Source: Dama dama
Lineage: Eukaryota; Chordata; Mammalia; Artiodactyla; Cervidae
Assembly (NCBI RefSeq): GCF_033118175.1
Contig: NC_083691.1
Coordinates: 58,494,001-58,558,000 of the forward strand
Reading direction: 5' to 3'
Length of the DNA: 64,000 nucleotides
This document shows, in pieces, positions 54,790 to 64,000 of this stretch. Made by a program: the position numbers and the translations under genes. The first letter of the stretch is position 1. Each line of letters starts with the position of its first letter. The notes beneath the pieces were generated by a model that was not told the origin of the DNA, did not search any database, and saw nothing but the letters and a program-made list of their open reading frames with translations.

Positions 54790-56960
54790 TTTCTGCAGAC
54801 TGCAAGGTCTCAGTTCATCTTACATATGGAGTCTCCCCCTAGTGTGTGCAGTTGGACCAATGCTTTGTGAAAGTTTCTTCGTGAGGGGACTGGTTCCTGT
54901 GTTCTGGTGAATGGAACTGGATCTTGTCTCTCTAAGCGGCAGTGTCATGCCCAGTGGTGTGATATGGGATGTCTGTGAGCTTGGTATGACTTTGGGCAGC
55001 CTGACTGTTAATGGGTAGGATTGTGTTCCTGTTTTTGCTAGTTGTTTGTTGTGTGATGTCCAGTATTGAAGCTTGCTGGCCTTTATATATGGCCAGGTCT
55101 TAGTGTTAAGATGGAGGCCTTTGGGAGAACTCTCACTGGTTAATATTCCTTTGGTTTAGGGGTTCACTGATGATCCAACATATTGGATTCAGGTCTCTCA
55201 TCTTGGAGGTTCAGGCCCAACCCCTTGCTGAGCACCAAACCTTCACAAGTCACATGGTACAGAATTGTAAAAGAAAGAGAGAGAGAAAAAAATGAAACCC
55301 ACCTAGAAAAAAATTAACAGGCAGACAAATCCCCAAGATAAGCAGTAAAACAATATTAATTAGACAGGAACACACAAAGAAACTCAAACTCATACTCAGA
55401 AAAAGGAAGAAAGAAAGAAAGAATAAAGAGAAGAACTAAAGAAAGAAAAGAACAATCAAATCAATAAATAAATTCATAGATGAAAACAATCACTAAAAAC
55501 TTGAGTAGCAAAAATACAAAACCAAAACATGGGAAAATACATTATAATGAAAATGTATTGTAGAAATAGGAAGGAAATAAAATAAATTTATTTAAAATAA
55601 AACATAAAAAGAATAAAAGGCAAGCAAAAAATAAAAATTAAATGATTATTAAAAAGGAATAAAAACAGAACAAAACAAAAACAGAAAAAACTATATATAG
55701 ATATATAGACAGAGAGGTACTAAGAAGAATATTATCCTGTGACATTAGTTGTCCTCACACACACTTTGCTCCAGTCAAAGTGCCTACTCAGAAAGTCCTC
55801 CAGTATTTCTCAGAAGGTCTCTGGGCCTGCTCCGGGCACTGTGGAGTCAGCTCCTACTCAGATATGCCCTAATTGAAGCTTGTTCTTGCTTCCAAAGTCC
55901 ACAATTGCCCCCAGGGCCCACAGTCTCAAGCTAAATGTAGGGTTTAAATCCAAAGCACCTGCTTCTGCAGGAGTGAATTCTTTCCTTTTCTTTATTCACA
56001 CAGCACCCTTGTTCTGCTTTGGTATTGGTCCTGCCTCTTTGCAGGCTTGCTTGCAGGCTGCTCTCCAGCATCTGTTCTCTGCCCAGAAAAGAGGGAGTGA
56101 AGGTCCAGGCTTATTAAGGCTTATCTGTTCAGTCGGACTGGGGAGAGGGAGGGGTATGGAAGCCACAGTTGGAATGTACAAGGAGTGCCTGCGGGAGTAG
56201 AGGCCTGCCATATGTTGCTATAGTCTGAGGCAGGTCATGAGCTCTCCCAGAGGAATTAGCCCTAGGTCATGGATCCCTAGAAAGAGGCAAGCTGCACAGG
56301 CTCACAGGAAGTTGTGATTAGTGATATGCACCTGCTCACAGGTTGGCAGTCACTGGAACCACCATCACACCCACCTCTGGGGTCACAGACCCCAGCCTTG
56401 TCTCATCCACACTTCTGGCACTCATGACCTTGGCAACAGCAGGTCGACAGGTGTGCCAATCTCTGGGTTTGCAGACCACAGCCAGCTCATCCCACCTATG
56501 GCACTTGTGAAGGCAGGATCCTGCAATCTGAGAACACTTAGAGTTATAGGATCCAAGGAGTTAGAGATTCCCCTAACAATGATCTCTTACTCTCTGTCAG
56601 GTGCAGAATTTTCCCTGGAACCCCTCAGCTTTGTCATATTAGTCCCTCAGAGTTTCTTCACAGCAGTCAACCTCAGGCTTCTCCCTGGGGTCCAACCCCC
56701 AAAGCCTGAGGCTCAGCACCCAGCACCAATTTTGCAGCAATGGACTTACATACAGCTTCTTGGTTGTGAGTTGCTAGTCAGCACTGATCTCTCTGCCAAA
56801 TTCTCTCCTCTTTGTCTTCCACACACTTGTAGCTGCACTTCCCCTCTGAAGTTCTGAAATTTCCCCTGGTCCTTGCCTGTGAGAAGGTTTCTGAGTGTGC
56901 AGAAACTTTTCCTCCTTCAGAACTCCCTCCTAAAGGTGAAGGATCCAAAGGATGCAACTT
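54790..56960 (-). mobile_element. L1-associated 5' module B, antisense
   Basis: A 0.35-kb lead ('tttctgcagactgcaaggtc', 'ggccaggtcttagtg') then an A-rich block (55260-55720) and GC-richer block (55740-56950) with 'cctactcagaaagtcctcc' (55782). It is the second copy of module A. Confidence 0.5.
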
Positions 56961-57084
56961 CAGCAAAGGGAATAAATTATTATAAGAGGCCTTTTCCGTT
57001 GCTCTTATTTACATTGTCTTATACAAAAGCTCTATCAACTGTGTAGAAAAATTTGACAAAAGCAGGTAAGAGAGAAGTTAAAGG

Positions 57085-59155
57085 GTAAACAAGAGCATTT
57101 AAAAATTTTATTTAGTTTTAATTGAAGGATAACTGTCTTACAATATTGTGTTGATTTCTGCCATTTATCAACATTAATTAGCATATGTATATATATGTCC
57201 CCTCCCTCTTGAAACTCCCTCCCACCTCCCACCCCATCCCCACTCTCTAGTTTGTCACAAAGCATGGTTTGAATTTCCTGCACCATACAGCAAATTCCAA
57301 CTATTTTACATATGGTGATATGTATGTTTCCATGTTACTCTCTCAAGTCATCCCGCCCTCTCCTTCCCACATTGTGTCCACAAGTCTGTTCTCTGTGCTT
57401 GCATCTCCACTGCTCCCCTTCAAATAGGTTCATCAGTATCATCTTTCTAGATTCCATGTATGTGCATTAATATATGATATTTGCTTTTCTTTTTCTGATT
57501 TACTTCATTCTGTATAGTAGGCTCTAGGTTTATCCACCTCATTAGAACTGACTCAAGTGCATTCCTTTGCAAGGCTGAGAAATATTCCATTGTGTATATA
57601 TATACCACAGCTTGGTTATGCATTCATCTGTTAAAGGACATCTAGGTTGCTTCTATGTCCTAGCTTTTGTTAACAGTGCTACAATGAACTTTGGAGTACG
57701 TGTGTTTTCTTCAATCATGGTTTTCTCAGGGAATATGCCCACTAGTAGGACTGTTGGGTCATTTGGTCATTTTATTCCTAGGTTTTTAAAGGAATCTTCA
57801 TACTGTCCTCTAATACTTTGGCCACTTGATGTAAAGAGCTGACTCACTGGGAAAGACACTGATGCTGGGAAAGATTGAAGGCAGAAGGAAAAGGGGATGA
57901 CAGAGGATGAGATGGTTGGATGGCATCACCAACTCAATTGATATGAGTTTGAGCAAACTCTGGGAAATAGTGAAGGACGGGGAAGCCTGACATGTTGTGA
58001 TCCTTGGGTTTCCAAAGAGTCAGACACAATTTAGTGACTAAACAACAAACAGTACTGTTCTCCATAGTGGCTGTATCTATTTACATTCCCACCAGCAGTG
58101 CAAGAGGGTTCCCTTTTCTCCCCACTATCCCCAGCATTTATAGCTTTTAGATTTTTTGAGGATGGCCTTTCTGACTGGTGTGAGGTGATACATCATTGTA
58201 GTTTTGATTTGCATTTCTCTAATAATGAGCAATGTTGAGCATCTTTTCATATATTTATTAACCATCTGTATGTCTTCTTTGGAGAAACGTGTTTAGGTCT
58301 TATGCCCACTTTTTGATTGGATTGGTTATTTTTCTGGTGTTGAGCTGCTTGTATATTTTGGAGATCAAGCATTTGTCAGTTGTTTCAGTTGCTATTATTT
58401 TCTCCCATTCTGATCTTGTCTTTTCACCTTGTTTATATTTTCCCTTGCTGTGTAGAAGCTTTAAGTTTTATTAGATCCCATGTATTTATTTTTGTTTTTA
58501 TTGCCACTACTCTAGAAAGTGGATCATTGAGTATCTTGTTGTGATTTATGTCAAAGAGTGTTCTGCCTATGTTTTCCTTTAAGAGTTTCATAGTTTCTGG
58601 TCTAACATTTGGGTCTTTAATCCATTTTGAGTTCATTTGCATGTATGGTGGTTTCATGTTTGGTTTTCATGTATGGTATTCTAATTTCATCCTTTTACAC
58701 AAAGCTGTCCAGTTTCCCCAGAACCATGTATTGAAGAGGTTGTCTTTCCCTCATGGTATATTCATGCCTTCTTTGTTGAAAATAAGGTGTCAGGATATAA
58801 TGCATGGGTTTATCTCTGGCATCTCTCTCTTGTTCCATTGAGCATTATTTCTCTTTTGTGCCAGTGCCATACTGTTTTGATGACTGTAACTTTGTAATAT
58901 AGTCTGGAGTCAAGAAGCTTGATTCCTCCTGCTCTATTCTTTTTTCTCATGATTGCTTTGGCTATTTGGGATCTTTTGTGTTTCCATACGAATTGTGAAA
59001 TTTTTTGTTCTAGTTCTGTGAAAAATGCAATTGGTAATTTGATAGGGATTGCATTTAATCCATAGATTACTTTGTGTGGTATAGTCATTTTCACAATATT
59101 CATTCTTCCAGTCCCGAAACGTGGTATACTCTTCATCTTTTAATGTCATCTTTGA
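57085..59155 (-). mobile_element. L1, antisense, 5'-truncated, split by BovB
   Basis: 3' UTR from 57110 ('taattgaaggataactgtc'), then ORF2 C-terminal sequence in antisense with many stops, up to 'tcccgaaacgtggtatac' near 59130. Older than the L1 at 48800: its ORF2 frame is broken into pieces of about 100 codons. Confidence 0.85.
57812..58045 (+). mobile_element. BovB 3' fragment inside L1
   Basis: From 'aatactttggccacttgatg' to 'gtgactaaacaaca'. Related sequence ATACTGTCC / GTACTGTTC flanks it (57799 and 58051), so a short target duplication is likely. Confidence 0.85.
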
Positions 59156-59159
59156 TTTC

Positions 59160-59243
59160 TTCAGTTCAGTTCAGTCGCTCAGGCATGTCCGACTCTTTGC
59201 AACCCTGTGAATCTCAGCACACCTGGCCTCCCTGTCCATCTTA
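59160..59243 (-). mobile_element. BovB 3' terminal fragment, antisense
   Basis: 'cagttcagttcagtcgctcagg' to 'ggcctccctgtccatc'; only the last ~80 bases of BovB. Confidence 0.8.
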
Positions 59244-59846
59244 GACAAGAATATTCTGAAAACCTATACCAGAACATTCTCATGTGTCTCCTTGATTGAT
59301 AATTGCTTCAGTTTTCTAAAAAGCTTGCTAGGATTGCTTTAGGCAAATATAGTTCATAAGCTTAAAAACATTCTTAGGAGGAAGAATCTTCACTAGTGCA
59401 AGTTGCCAATATAATGTATTAGTTTGTTAACATCCCTAATTAAACTATGATAAATATATATCAATCTGCTTACATGTGTCATTTTTTAAAGATTTTCTTA
59501 AAATTTTCCTGTAAGTCTACAATTTATTTTGCAGTTTTGTACATAAGCAACTTTAAGCATTAAGCTTAAAGCATTAAATCCTTTGGATTAAATTTTTTAA
59601 AATTAATCATAAACATTTATTGAATCATTAAATGACAATCTCTAATGGCAAGTCTAATACTACTGTAATTTTTGAAATGAAGACATTTTTATTTTTAGAA
59701 ACATTTTGGGTTTACAAAAACTGAGCAGAAAGTACAGAATAGATTTATTTTAAATTGGTGCCAGAATTTTTTTACCTTCTAAATTCTACTTATGATCAGC
59801 TTCATTGTTATTATCATCATTCTAATCATCAGATTGTCTTCATTCT
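59244..59846. other. No gene seen; AT-rich
   Basis: AT-rich sequence with local repeats of 'agcattaa' (59557-59577). No recognisable feature. Confidence 0.4.
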
Positions 59847-61430
59847 TTTTTTTTTTCCTTAAAATCTTTACTTTTGAGACAGAAGTGTTACAGGTACACA
59901 TGGGAAAGCAATATGTGATCACAGTTGAAAGTGAAGACAATCTAGTCAGAAAGTTTTTACACCTGTCAGCTAGTGCTGAAGCTCTGATTACGATATGCTG
60001 CAGGGCTCAAAGAAATGGTAATTAGTATTCCTCTCCTTCCTCTCCCTTTCCTTCAACAGAATCCACACCAACCTCCTCATAATCTTTCTCAAGGGCAACC
60101 ATGTCCTCACAGGCCTCAGAAAACTCTCCTTCCTCCATGCCCTCACCCACATATCAGTGAACAAAGGCATGCTTGGCATACATCAGGTCAACTTGTGGTC
60201 CAGGCAAAGCCCAGACCTCAGTGATGGCTGTGGTGTTGCTCAACATGCACATAGTCCACTGGACTTTGGTCAAATCTCCACCAGGTACCACAGTGGGAAG
60301 CTAGTAATTAATGCCAACCTTGAAGTCAGTGGGTCACCAGTCCACAAAGTGGATGATGCACTTGGTCTTGATGGTGGCAATGGTGATACAACATCTTTGG
60401 GAACCATGTCACCACAGTACAACAGGCAGCAGGCCATGTATTTACTATCACGAGGGTCACTTTTCACCATCTGGTTGGATGGCTCAAAGCAAGCTTTGGT
60501 GATCTCTGCTACAGAGAGCTGTTCATGGTAGGCTTTCTCCACAGAGATGACAGGGGTGTATGTGGCCTGGGGGAAATGAATGTGGGGATAGGGTACCAGG
60601 CTGGTCTGGAACTCTGTCAGATCCACAGTCAGGGCTCCATCAGACCTCAGGGAAGCAGTGATGGGGGACACTATCTGGCTAATAAGGCAGTTAAGATTCA
60701 TGTAGGTTGGGTGCTCAATATCAATGTTTCTACAACAGGTATCATAGATGGCCTCATTGTCTACCATGAAGGCACAATCAGTTGCTCCAGGATGGTGTGA
60801 TGGTGAGGATGGAGTTGTAGGGCTAAACTAGTTGTGGAAACCTGGGGGGCTGGGTAAATAGAGAATTCCAGCTTGGACTTCTTGATGTAATCAATGGAGA
60901 GATGTTCCATCAGCAGGGAGGTAAACCCAGAACCAGTTCTCCCACCAAAGCTGTGAAAACCAAGAAGCCCTGAAGACCTGTGCACTGGTCAGGCAGTTTC
61001 CAAATTTGGTCCAAGACAAGGTCAATGATCTCCTTGCCAATGGTATAGTGACCTCAGGCACAGTTATTGGCAGCATCTTCTTCGTCTGTGATAAGCTGCT
61101 CAGGGTGGAGGAGCTGGAAGTAGGTCCCAGTGCGAACCTCATCAATGACTGTGTGTTCCAGGTCTACAGACACTGTCCTGCCAGCACCTGTCTTGCTGAA
61201 GAAGGTGTTGAAGGTGTCATCTCCTCCCCCAATAATCTTGTCATTTGGCATCTGGCCATCAGGCTGAATGCTGTGTTCTAGGCAGTAGAGCTCCCAGCAG
61301 GCATTGCTAATCTGGACACCAGCCTGGCCAATGTGGAAGGAGATGCACTAATGCATGGTGGCTATAGGTCAGCAGGTGCAGGCAATAGGAGTAGACACCA
61401 GGTCCTGGTTACCATCCCCGACATACTAAG
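59847..61430 (-). pseudogene. Processed alpha-tubulin retropseudogene
   Basis: The antisense strand reads continuously through alpha-tubulin without introns: GQAGVQISNACWELYCLEH, GGGDDTFNTFFSKTGAG, the GTP-binding G-box as GGRTGSGF (family GGGTGSG), KKSKLEFSIYPAPQVST, AYHEQLSVAEIT and the acidic end EEGEEY. The start is at 61354-61356 and the stop at 60022-60024, about 445 codons against 451 in the functional protein. Lesions include codon 3 as TAG (61348-61350), an Arg codon as TGA (61054-61056), and frameshifts near 61010 and 60830. The 3' UTR-like sequence ends at a T run (59847-59857), the complement of a poly(A) tail. Together these show L1-type retroposition of an mRNA. Confidence 0.93.
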
Positions 61431-61721
61431 AGTCGAGGTAAGTAATGCACTCTGTCTGCACTCTTTAGCTATGTATTCATTATTTAGCTATTTCTCCAGA
61501 AGTCTGATGGAAATTCTGAGCTTGATTTTTTTCCACCTCTTGCTGTATAAAAGAATAGGCTAGTCAGGCACATTATCAGGAGAAAATCAGAATCAAGACA
61601 CTCTCTCTCATGAATGTTACTAAAGGTACACAGATCCTCAACTTTTGGAAAAAGTCTCTTTTTGTAAGTAGGTAAAAACCAGAGAAATTGACAGACTCCC
61701 AGATACCGCTTGAGATCCTTG
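61431..61721. other. No recognised feature
   Basis: Spacer between the tubulin pseudogene and a Bov-tA. The left part may include the retrocopy's 5' UTR; I could not fix that boundary. Confidence 0.35.
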
Positions 61722-61923
61722 CTGTTGTTTAGTCACAAAGTCATGTCTGACTCTTTTGCAGCCCCATGGACTGCCAGGCTCTTTTGTCCATGGGATTTTC
61801 TAGGCCAGAATACTCAAGTGGGTTGCCATTTCCTTCTCCAGAGGATCTTCCCAATCCAGGGATAGAACCCATGTCTCCTGAATTGCAGGAAGATTCTTTT
61901 ATCTGTGAGCCATCTGGGAAGGA
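61722..61923 (-). mobile_element. Bov-tA SINE, antisense
   Basis: Complete but decayed copy: 'catgtctgactcttttgc' at left, head 'gagccatctgggaag' at right. Confidence 0.85.
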
Positions 61924-62569
61924 CAAGTTTATTAAAAGATGAATAGGAGTTTGTTTTGTGAAAAATATTAGAGTACATGCTGGAGAGGGTACAAAATAGG
62001 AAAAGAGAATGAGTAAAATGAAAAAGACTTCAAGAGAAATGACAATTTTTTGATAAAATAATAAAAGGGAAATAAATTCTAATATTACTACTAACTCAAG
62101 TTTTTTTTAAACTTTCAGAAACAAGGGAAGGCTGTTGTTTCTGGAATGGAGATCACTCTGGATTTGATAGACAATCTGAGACTCAGTAGTTCTAACATTA
62201 GAACGGAAAGTATACCTGTCACTGTGATCCTTCTTTTCTGCACATAAGGAAAGCAGAAATGCTTAAGAAAAATACAGAAGCATAACTCTGCTAACAGCAT
62301 TGATATCTACAGAAGAACAAATCATTCAATATTATTTTCTTTATTAACTTACTCATGTTGGCCAGTACTCTATCCTCATATAGGATCAGACTGGAAGACA
62401 GTGGGGATTCAGTCTTTGAGAGTTCATCAAGTAACATGCAAACAACAGTCCTTTCTTCTGGTTTCTACCTGTGAAAGATGCCTGGTGATCCATAAAAACA
62501 ATAATCAGCTTATTCCTAAATGCATTCACATCTTTAGATATATCCAAATAGCATTTTTGCCTTTTCATA
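61924..62569. other. No gene seen
   Basis: AT-rich sequence; no repeat or gene recognised. Confidence 0.4.
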
Positions 62570-63306
62570 GTGTTCATGGGGTTCTCAATGCAGGAATACT
62601 GAAGTGGTGAAAAGCTGGCTTAAAACTCAACATTCGGAAAACAAAGGTCATGGCATTTGGTCCCATCGCTTCATGGCAAATAGGTAGGAAAACAATGGAA
62701 ACAGTGACAGACTTTATTTTTGGGCCAAAATCACTGCAGGTGGTAACTGCAGCCATGAAATTAAAAGACACTTGCTCATTGGAAGAAAAGCTATGACCAA
62801 CCTAGACAGCATATTAAAAAGTAGAGACATTACTTGGTCGACAAAGGTCCATCTAGTCAAAGCTATGGTTTTTCCAGTAGTCATGTATGAAAGTGAGAGT
62901 TGGACCATAAAGAAAGCTGAGCCCTGAAGAAGTGATGCTTTTGAAGTGTGGTGTTGGAGAAGACTCTTGAGAGTAACTTGGACTGCAAGGAGATGAAACC
63001 AGTTCATCCCGAAGAAAATCAGCCCTGAATATTCATTGGAAGGACTGATACTAAAGCTGAAACTCCAATACTTTGGCCACCTGATGCAAAGGACCGACTC
63101 ATTGGAAAAGACCCTGATGCAAGACAAGACTGAGGCAGAAGGAGAAGGGGATAATAGAGGGTGAGATGGTTGGATGGCATCACTGACTTGATGAACTTGA
63201 GTTTAAGCAAGGTCTGGGAGTTGGTGAAGAACATGGAAGCTTGATGTGCTGCAGTCCATTGGGCTACAAAGAGTCAGACATGACTGAGTAACTGAACTGA
63301 ACTGAA
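62570..63306 (+). mobile_element. BovB 3' part joined to a Bov-tA scrap
   Basis: 62605-63306 is sense BovB from just after the RT catalytic motif ('aaaagctggcttaaaactc') to GAACTGAACTGAA. The preceding ~38 bases ('catggggttctcaatgcaggaatactgaagtgg', in two parts) are an antisense Bov-A scrap. Broken frame throughout. Confidence 0.8.
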
Positions 63307-63867
63307 ATAACACTTTTAAATCTGGATAATTTTAAAGATTTTTCAATTGACAAATTGATTTTAACTGGAAATCCCATTTGAGAACTGATAATATTAATAA
63401 GCCATTGACAACTGACGTTAGTTAAACCCATATTGTTATTTCTTTGAACAGGATTGGATCAGTAAGAACAAGGGTGGAAAACAGACAAGCAAACACAGAG
63501 TATGTGCACATTTGTATGTATGAGTGAGTGATCATTTACAAAAATCCCTGAACTAAGAACATGAATCCTAGTCTACCCTAAGCTACCATAGGCATCCATC
63601 CTGCAGTCTAAGTTCTTATATTGACATTATCAACCCATAAAACTCACAGTTTGTCCAGAAAAGGCTATTAATAGAAGTTCAACAAAAAAGACAAGTGTGC
63701 GTAGGAAAATATCGAATTTTTGAGAGGTACTCCAGAAGTTATCTCAGAACTAAAATAAAATTTGAGAGCCCAGAACACAATTCTGTTGTTAAAATGCATG
63801 TAAACCATTGATATACTTGAATTAATGTATGCTTTCCTCTTCTTCTTCTTTCAATTTCACCTGAGAT
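63307..63867. other. No gene seen
   Basis: AT-rich sequence without recognised features. Confidence 0.4.
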
Positions 63868-64000
63868 TTTAAAATTAATTTTTATTAGAGTATAGTTGAT
63901 TTACAATGCTTTATTATCTGTTATACAGCAAAGTAAATCAGTTATACATGTTGCACTTTTAAAAATATTTTCCCATATAAGTCATTACAGAGTATTGACT
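63868..64000 (-). mobile_element. L1 3' end, antisense, continues beyond the window
   Basis: 'tattagagtatagttgattt' followed by 'ctgttatacagcaaagtaaatc' is the antisense L1 3' UTR, the complement of the type seen at 1-290. Confidence 0.7.

Noticed and set aside
60015..60800. Sense-strand open frames over the tubulin pseudogene
   Set aside because: They are shadows of the antisense alpha-tubulin sequence.

Overview
The window is nuclear DNA of a ruminant, almost certainly a bovid (cattle, sheep, goat or relative). The evidence is the repeat content: BovB (RTE-clade) LINEs, Bov-tA and Bov-A2 SINEs, CHR-type tRNA-derived SINEs, artiodactyl L1s, a nuclear copy of ruminant-like mitochondrial DNA and retroviral LTR fragments. 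I see no intact host protein-coding gene. Most open frames in the window are pieces of BovB, L1 or SINE sequence.

The one host gene-like locus is at about 5,995-10,890 (+). It is a decaying member of the vinculin/alpha-catenin family, possibly the VINAC1 locus. A short upstream exon (5,995-6,144), a 1.64-kb intron carrying two Bov-tA SINEs, and a very long CpG-rich exon starting at 7,783 together cover most of an alpha-catenin-like protein. The long exon is split by several frameshifts and stops, and a Bov-tA fragment sits at its 3' end.

Layout. 1-5,990: L1 3' end, SINEs and old repeats. 5,995-10,972: the broken gene. 11,440-14,525: a near full-length but dead BovB. 14,750-17,020: CHR SINEs and old L1. 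17,030-19,080: a mitochondrial insertion (ND6 antisense, tRNA-Glu antisense, CYTB, tRNA-Thr/Pro, control region). 19,083-21,368: antisense BovB containing a stray 0.48-kb copy of a distant tandem-array unit. 21,450-33,150: mostly unique AT-rich DNA with SINEs, BovB and L1 pieces. 33,150-40,726: a tandem array of 1.65-1.85-kb composite units (GC-rich block plus antisense L1 3' end), one unit carrying a deleted gammaretrovirus-like segment. 40,727-41,104: a solo-like LTR. 41,548-48,533: four BovB copies. 48,540-59,155: nested antisense L1s, the youngest having a 669-codon open ORF2 C-terminal frame and a perfect 13-bp target duplication. 59,847-61,430: an antisense processed alpha-tubulin pseudogene. 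61,700-64,000: Bov-tA, BovB and an L1 3' end.

The window works mainly as a record of insertions. Nesting gives relative ages (CHR older than Bov-tA; old L1 older than young L1; array older than its retroviral insert). Family names come from my memory of consensus sequences, not from a database search, and boundaries of old repeats are approximate.
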